Assembly (NCBI GenBank): GCA_947644645.1
Contig: CANSAF010000001.1
Location: 103,311 to 167,310, forward strand
Length of the DNA stretch: 64,000 nucleotides
From: an uncultured Sporosarcina sp.
GTDB taxonomy: Bacteria; Bacillota; Bacilli; Bacillales_A; Planococcaceae
Direction of reading: 5' to 3'
Part shown: piece after piece, positions 18,065-26,833 of the stretch
Layout: each line of letters opens with the position of its first letter
How positions within the stretch are numbered: position 1 is the first letter of the stretch
Made by a program: the position numbers and the translations under genes
The notes under the pieces: generated by a model
The model's input: the letters and a program-made list of their open reading frames with translations, nothing else
Told to the model about the DNA's origin: nothing
Databases searched by the model: none

Positions 18065-19971
18065 ATATTGTAGAACTTTTAACAGCAAAAACCATTTTAT
18101 TAGATGTTGAAGCAACAAATAAACAAGATGTTTTAGAAGAATTAATCAATCAGTTGGATAAAGCGGGAAAATTAAATGACTCACAATCATTCATGCAAGA
18201 TATTTTAGCTAGGGAAATGCAAAGCACAACAGGAATTGGCGATGGTATTGCAATCCCCCACGCAAAATCAGCCGCAGTTAAAAGTCCGGCAATTGCATTT
18301 GGACGATCTAAAGAAGGATTAGATTACGAGTCATTAGACGGACAACCTGCTCATCTGTTTTTTATGATTGCAGCGACAGATGGTGCAAATGATGCACATT
18401 TAGAGGCGTTATCACGACTAGCAACATTTTTAATGGATGAAAAGTTTAGAAATGCTGTATTACATGCCGAGTCGAAAGAAGCGGTCATTCAAGCGGTAAA
18501 TGATAAAGAAGCGGAATTGACAAAGCCCGAAGAACAACCAGTTGTCAAAGAAGAAACTGCTAGTACAAAAATTCTTGCGGTTACTGCTTGTCCAACGGGA
18601 ATTGCGCATACATTTATGGCGGCAGAAAAACTAAATGAAACTGCAAAGGAAATGGGCGTATCAATCAAGGTAGAAACGAACGGTTCAAGCGGCGTAAAAA
18701 ATCGTTTAACGGCTGAGGAAATTGCAGAGGCGGATGCTATTATTGTTGCGGCAGACACGAAAGTTGAAATGGCTCGTTTTCATGGAAAACCGGTGATTCA
18801 AATTCCTGTTGGAAAAGCGATTTATGAAACCGAGGATATGCTAAACCGTGCGATTCAAAAAGACGCACCGATTTATTCGCATGATGGATCAGGTGAAGAC
18901 GCGGAGAAGAACGAGTCACGGGGCGGCTTTTATAAGCACTTAATGAACGGTGTATCAAATATGTTGCCATTTGTAGTAGGTGGCGGAATATTAATTGCTT
19001 TATCATTCTTCTGGGGAATTGAAGCAAGTGATCCAACAAGTCCAGACTATAATGCATTTGCAGCAATGCTAAATGCGATTGGCGGCGGAAATGCATTCTT
19101 TTTAATGGTCCCAGTTTTAGCGGGTTTTATCGCCTCAAGTATTGCGGATCGCCCAGGATTTGCACCTGGTATGGTTGGTGGTTTAATCGCAATTACGGTG
19201 ACAGGCGTTGAGGGAGCAGATGGCGGTTCAGGGTTTCTTGGCGGTTTAATCGCTGGATTTTTAGCCGGATATATTACATTATTTGTGAAGATGGTCTTTT
19301 CTAAATTACCAAATTCTCTAGAAGGTTTAAAACCTGTATTGTTTTTCCCTGTATTTGGCATTGCACTTACAGGAATTGCAATGATGCTTATTAATCCACC
19401 ATTAACGAAAATTTATACAGGGATGACAGCATTTTTAGAAGGGTTAAGTGGAACGAATGTTGTACTTGTTGGTATTGTATTAGGTGGAATGATGGCTATC
19501 GATATGGGGGGACCTGTGAATAAGGCAGCTTACACATTTGGTATTGCAATGCTTGAAGCACAAAACTTCACATTTATTGCAACTGTAATGGCAGCGGGGA
19601 TGGTCCCACCATTAGGGGTTGCACTTGCAACGACAATATTTAAAAAGCGTTTTACAAAACAAGAAAGAGAGGCTGGAAAAACGGCTTATGCACTCGGAGC
19701 ATGTTTTATTACAGAAGGAGTTATTCCTTTTGCAGCGGCCGATCCAGCACGAATCATCCCTGCTTCAGTGGCGGGAGCCGCAGTAACAGGTGGTTTGACG
19801 ATGTTATTTGATATTGGTTTACGTGCGCCACATGGTGGAATCTTTGTTATGGGACTTGTGGACGGCGGCGTTGGAAGTGTTCTCTTATATGCACTTGCAA
19901 TTATTGCAGGAACGATTGTGACTGCATTATTGATTGGATTGTTGAAGCGTGGTCAAGCCGTTCATTCATAA
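18061..19971 (+). CDS. fruA: Fructose PTS enzyme IIABC
   Basis: This 636-residue fused transporter imports fructose and phosphorylates it at C1. EIIA spans residues 1-145 with phosphorylated His67 in GIAIPHAKS. EIIB spans about 168-270 with Cys177 in AVTACPTGIAHTF. EIIC covers about 295-630 with roughly eight to ten membrane segments, including GFAPGMVGGLIAITVTG and PHGGIFVMG. All active residues are present and the length matches B. subtilis FruA. It starts on the fruK stop codon (ATGA). A strong terminator follows. Confidence 0.96.
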   Translation: MNIVELLTAKTILLDVEATNKQDVLEELINQLDKAGKLNDSQSFMQDILAREMQSTTGIGDGIAIPHAKSAAVKSPAIAFGRSKEGLDYESLDGQPAHLFFMIAATDGANDAHLEALSRLATFLMDEKFRNAVLHAESKEAVIQAVNDKEAELTKPEEQPVVKEETASTKILAVTACPTGIAHTFMAAEKLNETAKEMGVSIKVETNGSSGVKNRLTAEEIAEADAIIVAADTKVEMARFHGKPVIQIPVGKAIYETEDMLNRAIQKDAPIYSHDGSGEDAEKNESRGGFYKHLMNGVSNMLPFVVGGGILIALSFFWGIEASDPTSPDYNAFAAMLNAIGGGNAFFLMVPVLAGFIASSIADRPGFAPGMVGGLIAITVTGVEGADGGSGFLGGLIAGFLAGYITLFVKMVFSKLPNSLEGLKPVLFFPVFGIALTGIAMMLINPPLTKIYTGMTAFLEGLSGTNVVLVGIVLGGMMAIDMGGPVNKAAYTFGIAMLEAQNFTFIATVMAAGMVPPLGVALATTIFKKRFTKQEREAGKTAYALGACFITEGVIPFAAADPARIIPASVAGAAVTGGLTMLFDIGLRAPHGGIFVMGLVDGGVGSVLLYALAIIAGTIVTALLIGLLKRGQAVHS

Positions 19972-20000
19972 ATGAACTGTTTAGAGAAAAGGAATGAGTG

Positions 20001-20044
20001 AAAGCATTCAAAAGTCGATTTTTCGATTTTTGAATGCTTTTTTC
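20001..20044 (+). terminator. Terminator of the fru operon
   Basis: AAAGCATTCAAAA (20001-20013) pairs with TTTTGAATGCTTT (20028-20040), with an inner TCGA-containing loop and a T run. Confidence 0.9.
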
Positions 20045-20078
20045 ATGAAGGTAGCGCTTAATATTCAGAAAACTGATT

Positions 20079-20136
20079 TTGGCTATCTATTATTTTCATG
20101 CTATACTAATGAAAGATTAATTGAGAATGATTTTCA
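20079..20136 (+). promoter_or_regulatory. Promoter with Fur box for the nitroreductase gene
   Basis: TTGGCT (20079-20084), 17 bp, TATACT (20102-20107). Then TGAGAATGATTTTCA (20122-20136) matches the Bacillus Fur 7-1-7 box TGATAATNATTATCA at 13 of 15 positions. The box covers the start region of the transcript, where bound Fe-Fur would block initiation. Confidence 0.7.
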
Positions 20137-20154
20137 TTATGGAGGGATTTTACG

Positions 20155-20727
20155 ATGACGATTGAAGGTAAAAATGCAATTGAACAAAATATTATTAGTC
20201 GTAGAACGATTAAAAAGTTTAAGGCTGATCCAGTTGATCCACAGGAGATTATTGAGCTTTTAAATGTTGCGAAATGGGCACCAAACCATAAGATTACTGA
20301 ACCTTGGCGTTTTCAGCTTTATGTAGGAAAAGGAAAAGAGAAATTTGCACAAGCGTTTATTGATTCTCAACCGATGGAAGACGGGGAACCATCGGAAAGA
20401 ACTTTGCGTAAAGCGCAATATTATAAAGATATTCCACTTCAACTCGTTGTCATTATGCCGGAGGACCCACGTCAAAGAACTTGGGATGAAGATTACGGAG
20501 CTGTTTCGGCTTTCATTCAAAATTTCCAATTAGCTGCATGGGAACGTGGTATTGGCATGGTATGGCGTACCAATGATTGGGTATATAATCCGGTATTTAG
20601 AGAAGGTATTGGTGTGAAACCAGGTGAGAAAATTGTTGCAACTTTAATGATTGGCTATCCACAACATATTCCAGCAGCAAGACCGAGAACGGATATTCAA
20701 GAATTTATGACGATTATTGAAGAGTGA
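20155..20727 (+). CDS. Nitroreductase-family flavoprotein (YfhC-like), Fur-regulated
   Basis: A 190-residue FMN-dependent oxidoreductase. The N-terminal NIISRRTIKKFKADPV holds the family's phosphate-binding SRRTIKKF motif; AKWAPNHKITEPWRF and WRTNDWVYNP line the flavin pocket. Proteins of this family reduce nitroaromatics, quinones or flavins with NAD(P)H, and the natural substrate here is unknown. The promoter carries a Fur box, so expression should rise under iron limitation. B. subtilis YfhC, a relative as I recall, is also reported in the Fur regulon. A role in reducing siderophore-bound iron or flavins is inference. GGAGGGA precedes the start. Confidence 0.85.
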   Translation: MTIEGKNAIEQNIISRRTIKKFKADPVDPQEIIELLNVAKWAPNHKITEPWRFQLYVGKGKEKFAQAFIDSQPMEDGEPSERTLRKAQYYKDIPLQLVVIMPEDPRQRTWDEDYGAVSAFIQNFQLAAWERGIGMVWRTNDWVYNPVFREGIGVKPGEKIVATLMIGYPQHIPAARPRTDIQEFMTIIEE

Positions 20728-20793
20728 GTTTAAAAGAATCTCATATAGAAAAAATATAATAATTACGCGAAATTAAAAGAAGGAGCGCATTCG

Positions 20794-22005
20794 ATGGAAA
20801 AAGATTTACGAAATCACGTAAACTTACCCATTTTCTGGATCGTTTTATTGCTTGGATCATTAACTGCATTTGGTCCTTTATCGATGGATATGTATTTGCC
20901 GGCGCTCCCGATTGTTGCAGAAGATTTACAGACAACGACTTCTTTAGCGCAACTAAGTTTAACCGCCTGTCTCATTGGTTTAGCAGTGGGGCAACTCGTG
21001 TTTGGTCCATTAAGTGATATTCATGGGCGTAGAAAACCGCTTATTTTTACATTAGTTATCTATGCAATTGCCTCCATTTTCTGTGCATTTAGTACAGAGA
21101 TTTGGATGTTTATTGGACTTCGTTTTGTCCAAGGGGTTTCGGGCGCAGCGGGCATTGTCATTGCGAGAGCATCAGCACGAGATATGTATTCTGGTAAAGA
21201 ACTTACAAAATTTGTTGCGTTATTAGCACTTGTAAATGGTGCTGCACCGATTTTGGCACCGATTATTGGTGGCGCAATTTTACGATTCGCAACTTGGCAT
21301 ACGGTGTTCTTTACATTAGGTGGCATTGGTTTGCTCATGTTTATTGCGGTTATTTTCTTTTTACCAGAAACCTTATCAGTAGAAAATCGAGCAGAAGGTA
21401 GTTTATTGGCGGTCGTAAAAACATTTGGTAGGTTATTAAAAGATCCATTATTTATGGGGATCGCGAGTACACAGGCATTTATATCGGCGAGTATGTTTGC
21501 TTATATTGCAGGCTCACCATTCGTTTTACAAAATATATATGAAGTCACACCACAACAATTTTCATTGTTTTTTGCTTTAAATGGATTGGGGATTATTATT
21601 GCTGCGCAAATGACGGGAAGGTTATCAGATCGTTTCAGTGAAATAAACTTATTGTTCACGGGGATTTTAATCTCGTTTACGGGCAGTATTTTATTATTTA
21701 TTGTTGTCTGGCAGGAACTTTCGTTGTTGTGGATGGCAATTGCGTTATTTTTAGTCGTTTCAAGTTTGGGAATGGTCTCGACGACAGCATTTTCGCTCGG
21801 TATGCAAAGTCAAGGAGATGCGGCGGGCAGCGCTTCAGCTTTTCTCGGATTACTCCCATTTTTAGGGGGTGGACTCGTTTCACCACTTGTTGGACTTCAA
21901 GGTGATTTAAGTGCGTGGCCAATGGGCATTATTATTCTAGTGTGCAGTAGTAGTGCATTGTTATTCTATTTTTTATTTGTCAGAAAAAATGCAAGCGCGT
22001 TGTAA
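20794..22005 (+). CDS. Multidrug efflux MFS transporter, Bcr/CflA family
   Basis: A 403-residue, twelve-helix major facilitator. The Bcr/CflA/EmrD signature is present in helix 1: FGPLSMDMYLPALPIVAEDL (about residues 29-48), followed by motif A FGPLSDIHGRRKPL (about 70-83). Such transporters export drugs such as bicyclomycin, chloramphenicol or sulfonamides with proton antiport; the specificity here cannot be read from sequence. AAGGAGCG precedes the ATG. It is 66 bp after the nitroreductase on the same strand with no terminator recognised between them, so it may be co-transcribed and partly Fur-controlled. Confidence 0.9.
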   Translation: MEKDLRNHVNLPIFWIVLLLGSLTAFGPLSMDMYLPALPIVAEDLQTTTSLAQLSLTACLIGLAVGQLVFGPLSDIHGRRKPLIFTLVIYAIASIFCAFSTEIWMFIGLRFVQGVSGAAGIVIARASARDMYSGKELTKFVALLALVNGAAPILAPIIGGAILRFATWHTVFFTLGGIGLLMFIAVIFFLPETLSVENRAEGSLLAVVKTFGRLLKDPLFMGIASTQAFISASMFAYIAGSPFVLQNIYEVTPQQFSLFFALNGLGIIIAAQMTGRLSDRFSEINLLFTGILISFTGSILLFIVVWQELSLLWMAIALFLVVSSLGMVSTTAFSLGMQSQGDAAGSASAFLGLLPFLGGGLVSPLVGLQGDLSAWPMGIIILVCSSSALLFYFLFVRKNASAL

Positions 22006-22076
22006 GGTATTCGTTTATCTTTCAACGCATGGTATAATAAAAAGGTAAAATTACATAAATGGAAGGCGGAGTAAAA

Positions 22077-23462
22077 ATGGATTATCGTATTGAGCATGAT
22101 ACATTTGGGGAAATTAAAGTTCCAGCTGACAGGCATTGGGGAGCACAAACACAGCGTAGTAAGCAAAACTTTAAAATTGGAACAGAGAAAATGCCGATTC
22201 GTATCGTGCACGCATTTGCTCATTTGAAAAAATCAGCTGCGATCGCAAGTCATTCTTTCGGAAATATTTCAGAAGTGAAAATGAGAGCGATTTCAGCGGC
22301 GGCAGATGAAGTCATTGCAGGTAAATTAGATGATCACTTCCCATTAGTTGTTTGGCAAACAGGAAGCGGTACACAGTCGAATATGAATATGAACGAAGTA
22401 CTAGCACATCGTGGCAATGAATTATTAGAAGAGTGGGGCGAAGAAGAGCGCCTTCATCCAAACGATGATATTAATAAATCTCAAAGTTCGAATGACACAT
22501 TCCCAACAGCGCTTCATGTTGCGGGCGTCATCGCGGTTCAAGAACAACTACTTCCAGCAATTGAAAAATTAAAAGCAACATTTGCAGAGAAATCAGCTGC
22601 ATTTAATGACATTATTAAAATCGGTCGTACGCATTTACAAGATGCAACGCCTTTAACATTAGGCCAAGAAATTAGCGGTTGGCATCGTATGCTCGAGAAA
22701 ACTGAAAAAATGATTGCGGATAGCGTTGATTCGATGAAAGAACTGGCAATTGGCGGAACGGCTGTTGGAACAGGCTTAAATGCACCAGCAGGTTTCGGTG
22801 ATAAAGTTGCAGAAGAAATTAGTAAAGCAGTTAGCATCGAATTCACATCTGCAGAAAACAAATTCCATTCATTAACAAGCTATGATGAAGTCGTTTATGT
22901 TCACGGTGCTGTAAAAGCATTAGCAGCAGACATTATGAAAATTGCTAACGATGTTCGTTGGTTAGCAAGTGGTCCACGTTCTGGGATTGGTGAAATTACA
23001 ATTCCTGAAAATGAACCAGGTAGTTCAATTATGCCAGGTAAAGTTAACCCAACGCAAAGTGAAGCCATTACAATGGTTGTTGCGCAAGTGATGGGGAATG
23101 ACGCAACGATTGGTTTTGCGGCGAGCCAAGGTAACTTTGAATTAAACGTTTATAAACCAGTTATTATTTATAACTTCTTACAATCTGTTCAATTATTAAG
23201 TGATTCAATCATTAGCTTTAATGATAATTGTGCGGTTGGAATTGAGCCAAATCGTGAGACGATTGATGGATTATTGAAAAACTCATTAATGCTTGTAACA
23301 GCATTGAATCCACATATCGGTTATGAAAATGCTGCGAAAATCGCAAAAACAGCTCACCAAAACGGTACAACTTTAAAAGAAGCTGCCCTTGCAACAGGTC
23401 TTTTAACGGAAGAGCAATTCGATGAATATGTTGATCCGTCAAAAATGATTGGCAATAACTGA
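22077..23462 (+). CDS. fumC: Fumarate hydratase class II
   Basis: Interconverts fumarate and L-malate in the TCA cycle. Start ATG 22077 follows GGAAGGCGGAG; an ATG at 22059 lies ahead of that site and is less likely. The 461-residue protein has all three superfamily signatures: [35 protein letters not shown] and the catalytic-loop signature [16 protein letters not shown]. No cysteine-bound iron-sulfur cluster is expected in this class. A TATAAT at 22033-22038 is a probable -10 box. The gene is monocistronic with its own terminator. Confidence 0.96.
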   Translation: MDYRIEHDTFGEIKVPADRHWGAQTQRSKQNFKIGTEKMPIRIVHAFAHLKKSAAIASHSFGNISEVKMRAISAAADEVIAGKLDDHFPLVVWQTGSGTQSNMNMNEVLAHRGNELLEEWGEEERLHPNDDINKSQSSNDTFPTALHVAGVIAVQEQLLPAIEKLKATFAEKSAAFNDIIKIGRTHLQDATPLTLGQEISGWHRMLEKTEKMIADSVDSMKELAIGGTAVGTGLNAPAGFGDKVAEEISKAVSIEFTSAENKFHSLTSYDEVVYVHGAVKALAADIMKIANDVRWLASGPRSGIGEITIPENEPGSSIMPGKVNPTQSEAITMVVAQVMGNDATIGFAASQGNFELNVYKPVIIYNFLQSVQLLSDSIISFNDNCAVGIEPNRETIDGLLKNSLMLVTALNPHIGYENAAKIAKTAHQNGTTLKEAALATGLLTEEQFDEYVDPSKMIGNN

Positions 23463-23486
23463 TTTTATACACATTTGAATGAAGAT

Positions 23487-23521
23487 AGCTGTGGATATGT
23501 GCATCATGTCCACGGCTTTTT
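23487..23521 (+). terminator. Terminator after fumC
   Basis: AGCTGTGGA pairs with TCCACGGCT (one G-U) across a 12-base loop, followed by a short T run. Confidence 0.7.
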
Positions 23522-23631
23522 ACGTTGTCCACAGGTGGATGAAGTGCGAGGGGGAAAATTATCAACATCGATACGAAAAGAATGCCAGTGAATATAATTG
23601 GCATCGATTCGTTTGATGAAGTTTTGGAAGA

Positions 23632-23808
23632 TTAAAGCTCTTGATAATCTCTCTGATGACGACCACCATCTTTAATTTCTGCATGATATAAAGCTTTAAG
23701 CGCATAATGTCGCTCTAGCTCAAGTTCTTTCATGATCTTTTTTAAACGTGCATCTAATTTTGGACTGATTTTCATCAGTTTCTCCATTTTTTCTGCTGAA
23801 TATTTCAT
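23632..23808 (-). CDS. Small charged protein of unknown function (58 aa)
   Basis: This short gene has an excellent ribosome site (AAGGAGG, seven bases before the ATG at 23808). It encodes 58 residues beginning MKYSAEKMEKLMKISPKLDA, strongly helical and rich in Lys, Glu and His, without a membrane segment or cysteine. The sequence looks like two amphipathic helices with a basic end (GGRHQRD). It is convergent with fumC and divergent from the Dph6-like gene; the GAGTTCTC array lies between. I do not recognise a family. The ribosome site, clean codon structure and isolation on the minus strand support it being real. Confidence 0.7.
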   Translation of the reverse strand: MKYSAEKMEKLMKISPKLDARLKKIMKELELERHYALKALYHAEIKDGGRHQRDYQEL

Positions 23809-23901
23809 TTGGATAACCTCCTTATGTTGAAGTTGTTCAAGTATAGCATTTCTGATTATGATTTGATAAATGAAAAGGGGTGGACATGCGGAGTGCGATG
23901 C

Positions 23902-24030
23902 GAGTTCTCGGAAAAAGTGTTTGAGTTCTCATAAAAGTGTCGCGAGTTCTCAGAATATGTATCTGAGTTCTCAAGTTTCCCATGAGTTCTCAAAAAAACA
24001 GTCGGGAGTCCTGATATCAGGCGAGTTCTC
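23902..24030. repeat. Array of seven GAGTTCTC-type boxes at about 21-bp spacing
   Basis: Six exact GAGTTCTC copies start at 23902, 23923, 23944, 23965, 23984 and 24023, with one degenerate copy (GAGTCCTG) at 24006. Start-to-start distances are 21, 21, 21, 19, 22 and 17 bp, close to two DNA turns. The box itself is nearly palindromic (GAG-TT-CTC). Spacers between the first copies share AAAAGTGT-like sequence. The array ends just before the -35 region of the Dph6-like gene (TTACGG 24037-24042, TATAAT 24061-24066). It is not a CRISPR: repeats are 8 bp and spacers about 13 bp. Function unknown. Confidence 0.85.
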
Positions 24031-24100
24031 ACATCATTACGGGATGAAAGTCAGTCATGTTATAATGATAGAAATAAAAGACTACTATCGGGGTGTAAAT

Positions 24101-24778
24101 ATGAAAAACAAATCATTCGTGGCATCGTGGAGTGGTGGGAAGGATTCTGCCTTAGCTTACGATCGAGCGTTTCAAATGGGTGGGGTTCCTAAAAAGATTT
24201 GGACGATGTTTGAAGAAGATGAAATTCGTTCAAAATCGCATGCACTTCCACTTGAAATTGTCGAAGCTCAAGCAAGGCAACTAGAAGTTCCACTCATGAT
24301 TCGTGGTGCAGATTGGGCAAGTTATCAGGAAAAGTTTTTAGACGCGATGGAGAATTGCGTGAAAGAAGGCATTCCATATGGGGTATTCGGGGATATTGAT
24401 TTGGAAGACCATTTGGAATGGGTACAAAAAACCTGTGAAAAAGTCGGAATGGAAGCGATCCACCCACTTTGGTTGGAACCGCGTCGCCAATTATTGGAGG
24501 AGTTTATCGACAAAGGGTTTGTCGCATATGTCATTGTTGTCAATACAAAAATGATGCCAAAACGGTTTATTGGTAGAAAGTTTACGATTCAATTAATGGA
24601 TGAGTTGGAAGCGCTTGAGATTGATTCGTGCGGAGAATCGGGGGAATTCCATACCGTTGTCGTTGATGGACCAATTTTTAAAGAAGCAATTCCAGTTGTA
24701 TTTGGGGAAGTGATTGAGCGAGATGGTTATGTATTTCAACAAATGTCTTTAGATGAATCGAGGAATTTAGATGAGTAA
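24101..24778 (+). CDS. Dph6-like ATP pyrophosphatase (diphthine-ammonia ligase family)
   Basis: Start ATG 24101 follows GGGGTG; an open frame extends back to 23870 but runs through the GAGTTCTC array and is not believed. The 225-residue protein has the PP-loop SWSGGKDSALAYDRAF (Ser11 to Ser16 core), then FGDIDLEDHLEWVQ and near the C terminus CGESGEFHTVVVDGPIF, both hallmarks of the Dph6/MJ0570 family. In eukaryotes and archaea Dph6 uses ATP and ammonia to amidate diphthine on elongation factor 2. Bacteria have no known diphthamide, so the bacterial role is unknown. The gene overlaps by 8 bp a Tet/EF-G-like GTPase gene, which is striking given the family's known substrate. Confidence 0.88.
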   Translation: MKNKSFVASWSGGKDSALAYDRAFQMGGVPKKIWTMFEEDEIRSKSHALPLEIVEAQARQLEVPLMIRGADWASYQEKFLDAMENCVKEGIPYGVFGDIDLEDHLEWVQKTCEKVGMEAIHPLWLEPRRQLLEEFIDKGFVAYVIVVNTKMMPKRFIGRKFTIQLMDELEALEIDSCGESGEFHTVVVDGPIFKEAIPVVFGEVIERDGYVFQQMSLDESRNLDE

Positions 24779-26708
24779 AACAATCGGTATATTAGCGCAT
24801 GTGGATGCAGGGAAAACTTCATTTTCAGAGCAATTACTTTATCATACCAATCAGATACGTCAAAGAGGGCGCGTTGACCATCAAGACGCTTTTATGGACA
24901 ATCATGAAATCGAGAAAAAACGTGGCATTACAGTCTTTGCGGACCAAGCGATTTTCAACTACGGTGAATCCACTTATACATTAATTGACACACCTGGGCA
25001 CGTCGACTTTTCTCCAGAAATGGAGCGTGCCATTCAAGTGATGGATTATGCGGTTGTGATTGTGAGTGCAGTGGAAGGTGTCGAAGGGCATACCGAAACA
25101 GTTTGGCAACTTCTACGAAAACATCAAGTCCCGACATTTTTCTTTGTGAATAAAATAGACAGAGAAGGCGCAGATGTAGAAAACGTGCTCAATGATATTC
25201 GTCATAATTTAAGTGAAAATGTGTATGATTTCACCAATGATTTTAAAGATGGTGTAATGGCAGAAAATCTAATTGAATTCATTGCTGAACGCGATGAAAT
25301 GCTTTTAGAAAAGTATCTTGAAGGAGCGTATGATGAGCACTTATGGAATGATCAATTAAAGAAGATGATCCAAGCGAATGAATTATTCGTTTGCCTATCA
25401 GGTTCCGCGTTACAAGATATAGGGATTACAGAGTTTTTATCGACATTCGACTTATTAACAGAGACAAAATATCAAAATGATGCATCTTTCACAGCAAGCG
25501 TTTATAAAATTCGCCATGATGAAAATGGTCAACGCGTCACATTTTTAAAGTCACTTAGTGGCATTTTGAAGACGCGCGATGAAATTACATATAATCAGCA
25601 AACCGAAAAAGTAACCGACATTCGACTTTATAATGGACATAAATATGAAAGTGTTCACCAAGTTGCGGCGGGAACGATTTTTGCGGTGACTGGGCTTTCT
25701 AATCTGCAAGTCGGAGATAGTATCGGCACTAGTGATAAGGCTAATTTCGAGTTAATGCCAACTTTAACATCGACAGTTTTATTTGATTCATCCTTTCATG
25801 CAAAAGAAGTCTTACAAGTATTTAATCTTTTAGATGCGGAAGATCCTTCTCTACGTGTTTTATGGAATGAACATTTTGGTGAAATTCATGTGCATGTCAT
25901 GGGAACGATTCAACTAGAAGTGTTAAAACAAGTGGTGCTGGACCGATTTGGAATGGATATCGATTTTGGAACACCGAAAATACTATATAAAGAAACAATC
26001 CGTGAACAAGTCATCGGTTATGGTCATTTTGAACCGCTTCGTCATTATGCAGAAGTACATTTGAAAATTGAACCATCTGAACGAAATAGTGGGATTCAGT
26101 TTGAAAATGAATGTCATGCGAATGATTTATTAGTCGGGCATCAAAACCTAGTGCGCCACCATTTATTCGAGCGTACACATCATGGTTTATTAACAGGTTC
26201 AGGATTAACGGATGTGAAAATTACCTTAATAACAGGTCGTGCACATCATGAACATACGGCAGGCGGAGATTTTAGAGAAGCCACATACCGGGCGCTGCGC
26301 CAAGGTCTTGAACAAGCTGACAATATTTTATTGGAACCTTATTATACGTTTAAAATAAAAGTTCATATCGATTTAATGGGACGAATTTTATCAGATATTC
26401 AACAAGCGTCTGGTACTTTTGAACCGCCTGAAACGATTGGCAGCCAAACAATTTTGACTGGACACGTACCTGTCGCAACATTTATGGATTATAGCTCAAC
26501 TTTTGCTTCCATTACAGGTGGGAAGGGTGCGCTTAGCTTGAAGTTTAGCGGTTATGATGTTTGCCATAATGCAGAAGATGTAATTGAAGAGATTGGTTAC
26601 GATAAAAATGCCGATCCAGAATATACCTCATCATCGATTTTTTGCGCGAAAGGAAAAGGGTACTCAGTTCCTTGGGACGAAGCAAAAGAAGCGATGCATT
26701 GTTTATAA
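24771..26708 (+). CDS. Tet/EF-G-like translational GTPase (ribosomal protection family)
   Basis: A 645-residue translation factor GTPase of the TetM/TetP/OtrA type. The G domain has AHVDAGKTSFSEQLL (G1, about residues 9-23), KRGITV (G2), DTPGHVDFSPEMERAI (G3) and NKID (G4); EF-G-like domains II to V follow. The domain IV tip reads GRAHHEHTAGGDFREATYRA with three histidines at 492, 493 and 495, in the region corresponding to the diphthamide loop of EF-2. The family removes tetracycline from ribosomes or acts on stalled ribosomes; chromosomal members in Bacillales are of unclear function. It is translationally coupled to the Dph6-like gene. Confidence 0.9.
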   Translation: MSKTIGILAHVDAGKTSFSEQLLYHTNQIRQRGRVDHQDAFMDNHEIEKKRGITVFADQAIFNYGESTYTLIDTPGHVDFSPEMERAIQVMDYAVVIVSAVEGVEGHTETVWQLLRKHQVPTFFFVNKIDREGADVENVLNDIRHNLSENVYDFTNDFKDGVMAENLIEFIAERDEMLLEKYLEGAYDEHLWNDQLKKMIQANELFVCLSGSALQDIGITEFLSTFDLLTETKYQNDASFTASVYKIRHDENGQRVTFLKSLSGILKTRDEITYNQQTEKVTDIRLYNGHKYESVHQVAAGTIFAVTGLSNLQVGDSIGTSDKANFELMPTLTSTVLFDSSFHAKEVLQVFNLLDAEDPSLRVLWNEHFGEIHVHVMGTIQLEVLKQVVLDRFGMDIDFGTPKILYKETIREQVIGYGHFEPLRHYAEVHLKIEPSERNSGIQFENECHANDLLVGHQNLVRHHLFERTHHGLLTGSGLTDVKITLITGRAHHEHTAGGDFREATYRALRQGLEQADNILLEPYYTFKIKVHIDLMGRILSDIQQASGTFEPPETIGSQTILTGHVPVATFMDYSSTFASITGGKGALSLKFSGYDVCHNAEDVIEEIGYDKNADPEYTSSSIFCAKGKGYSVPWDEAKEAMHCL

Positions 26709-26710
26709 TC

Positions 26711-26746
26711 AAAAAGCACTCAAGATGTTTATTTGAGTGCTTTTTT
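26711..26746 (+). terminator. Terminator after the GTPase gene
   Basis: AAAAGCACTCAA pairs with TTGAGTGCTTTT, followed by T6. It separates this operon from the two-component system. Confidence 0.9.
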
Positions 26747-26763
26747 ATGTCGTGTAAAATGAA

Positions 26764-26782
26764 TTATAAAGCTTTTATAAAG
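26764..26782 (+). promoter_or_regulatory. Direct repeat upstream of the two-component operon
   Basis: TTATAAAG occurs at 26764 and again at 26775, 11 bp apart, about 60 bp before the response-regulator start. Tandem repeats at 10-11 bp are typical OmpR-family sites, so autoregulation is possible. Inference only. Confidence 0.35.
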
Positions 26783-26833
26783 TTATTAAAAACTAGAAAA
26801 TCAGATGATAGAGTCGAGGTAGGAGGAATGGAG

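Noticed and set aside
23902-24030. CRISPR array
   Set aside because: Repeat units are only 8 bp and spacing is 17-22 bp; no cas genes are present in the window.
23870-24100. N-terminal extension of the Dph6-like protein by 77 residues
   Set aside because: The extension has no ribosome site suited to it, crosses the GAGTTCTC array and the -10 box, and Dph6 proteins start just before the PP-loop as at ATG 24101.
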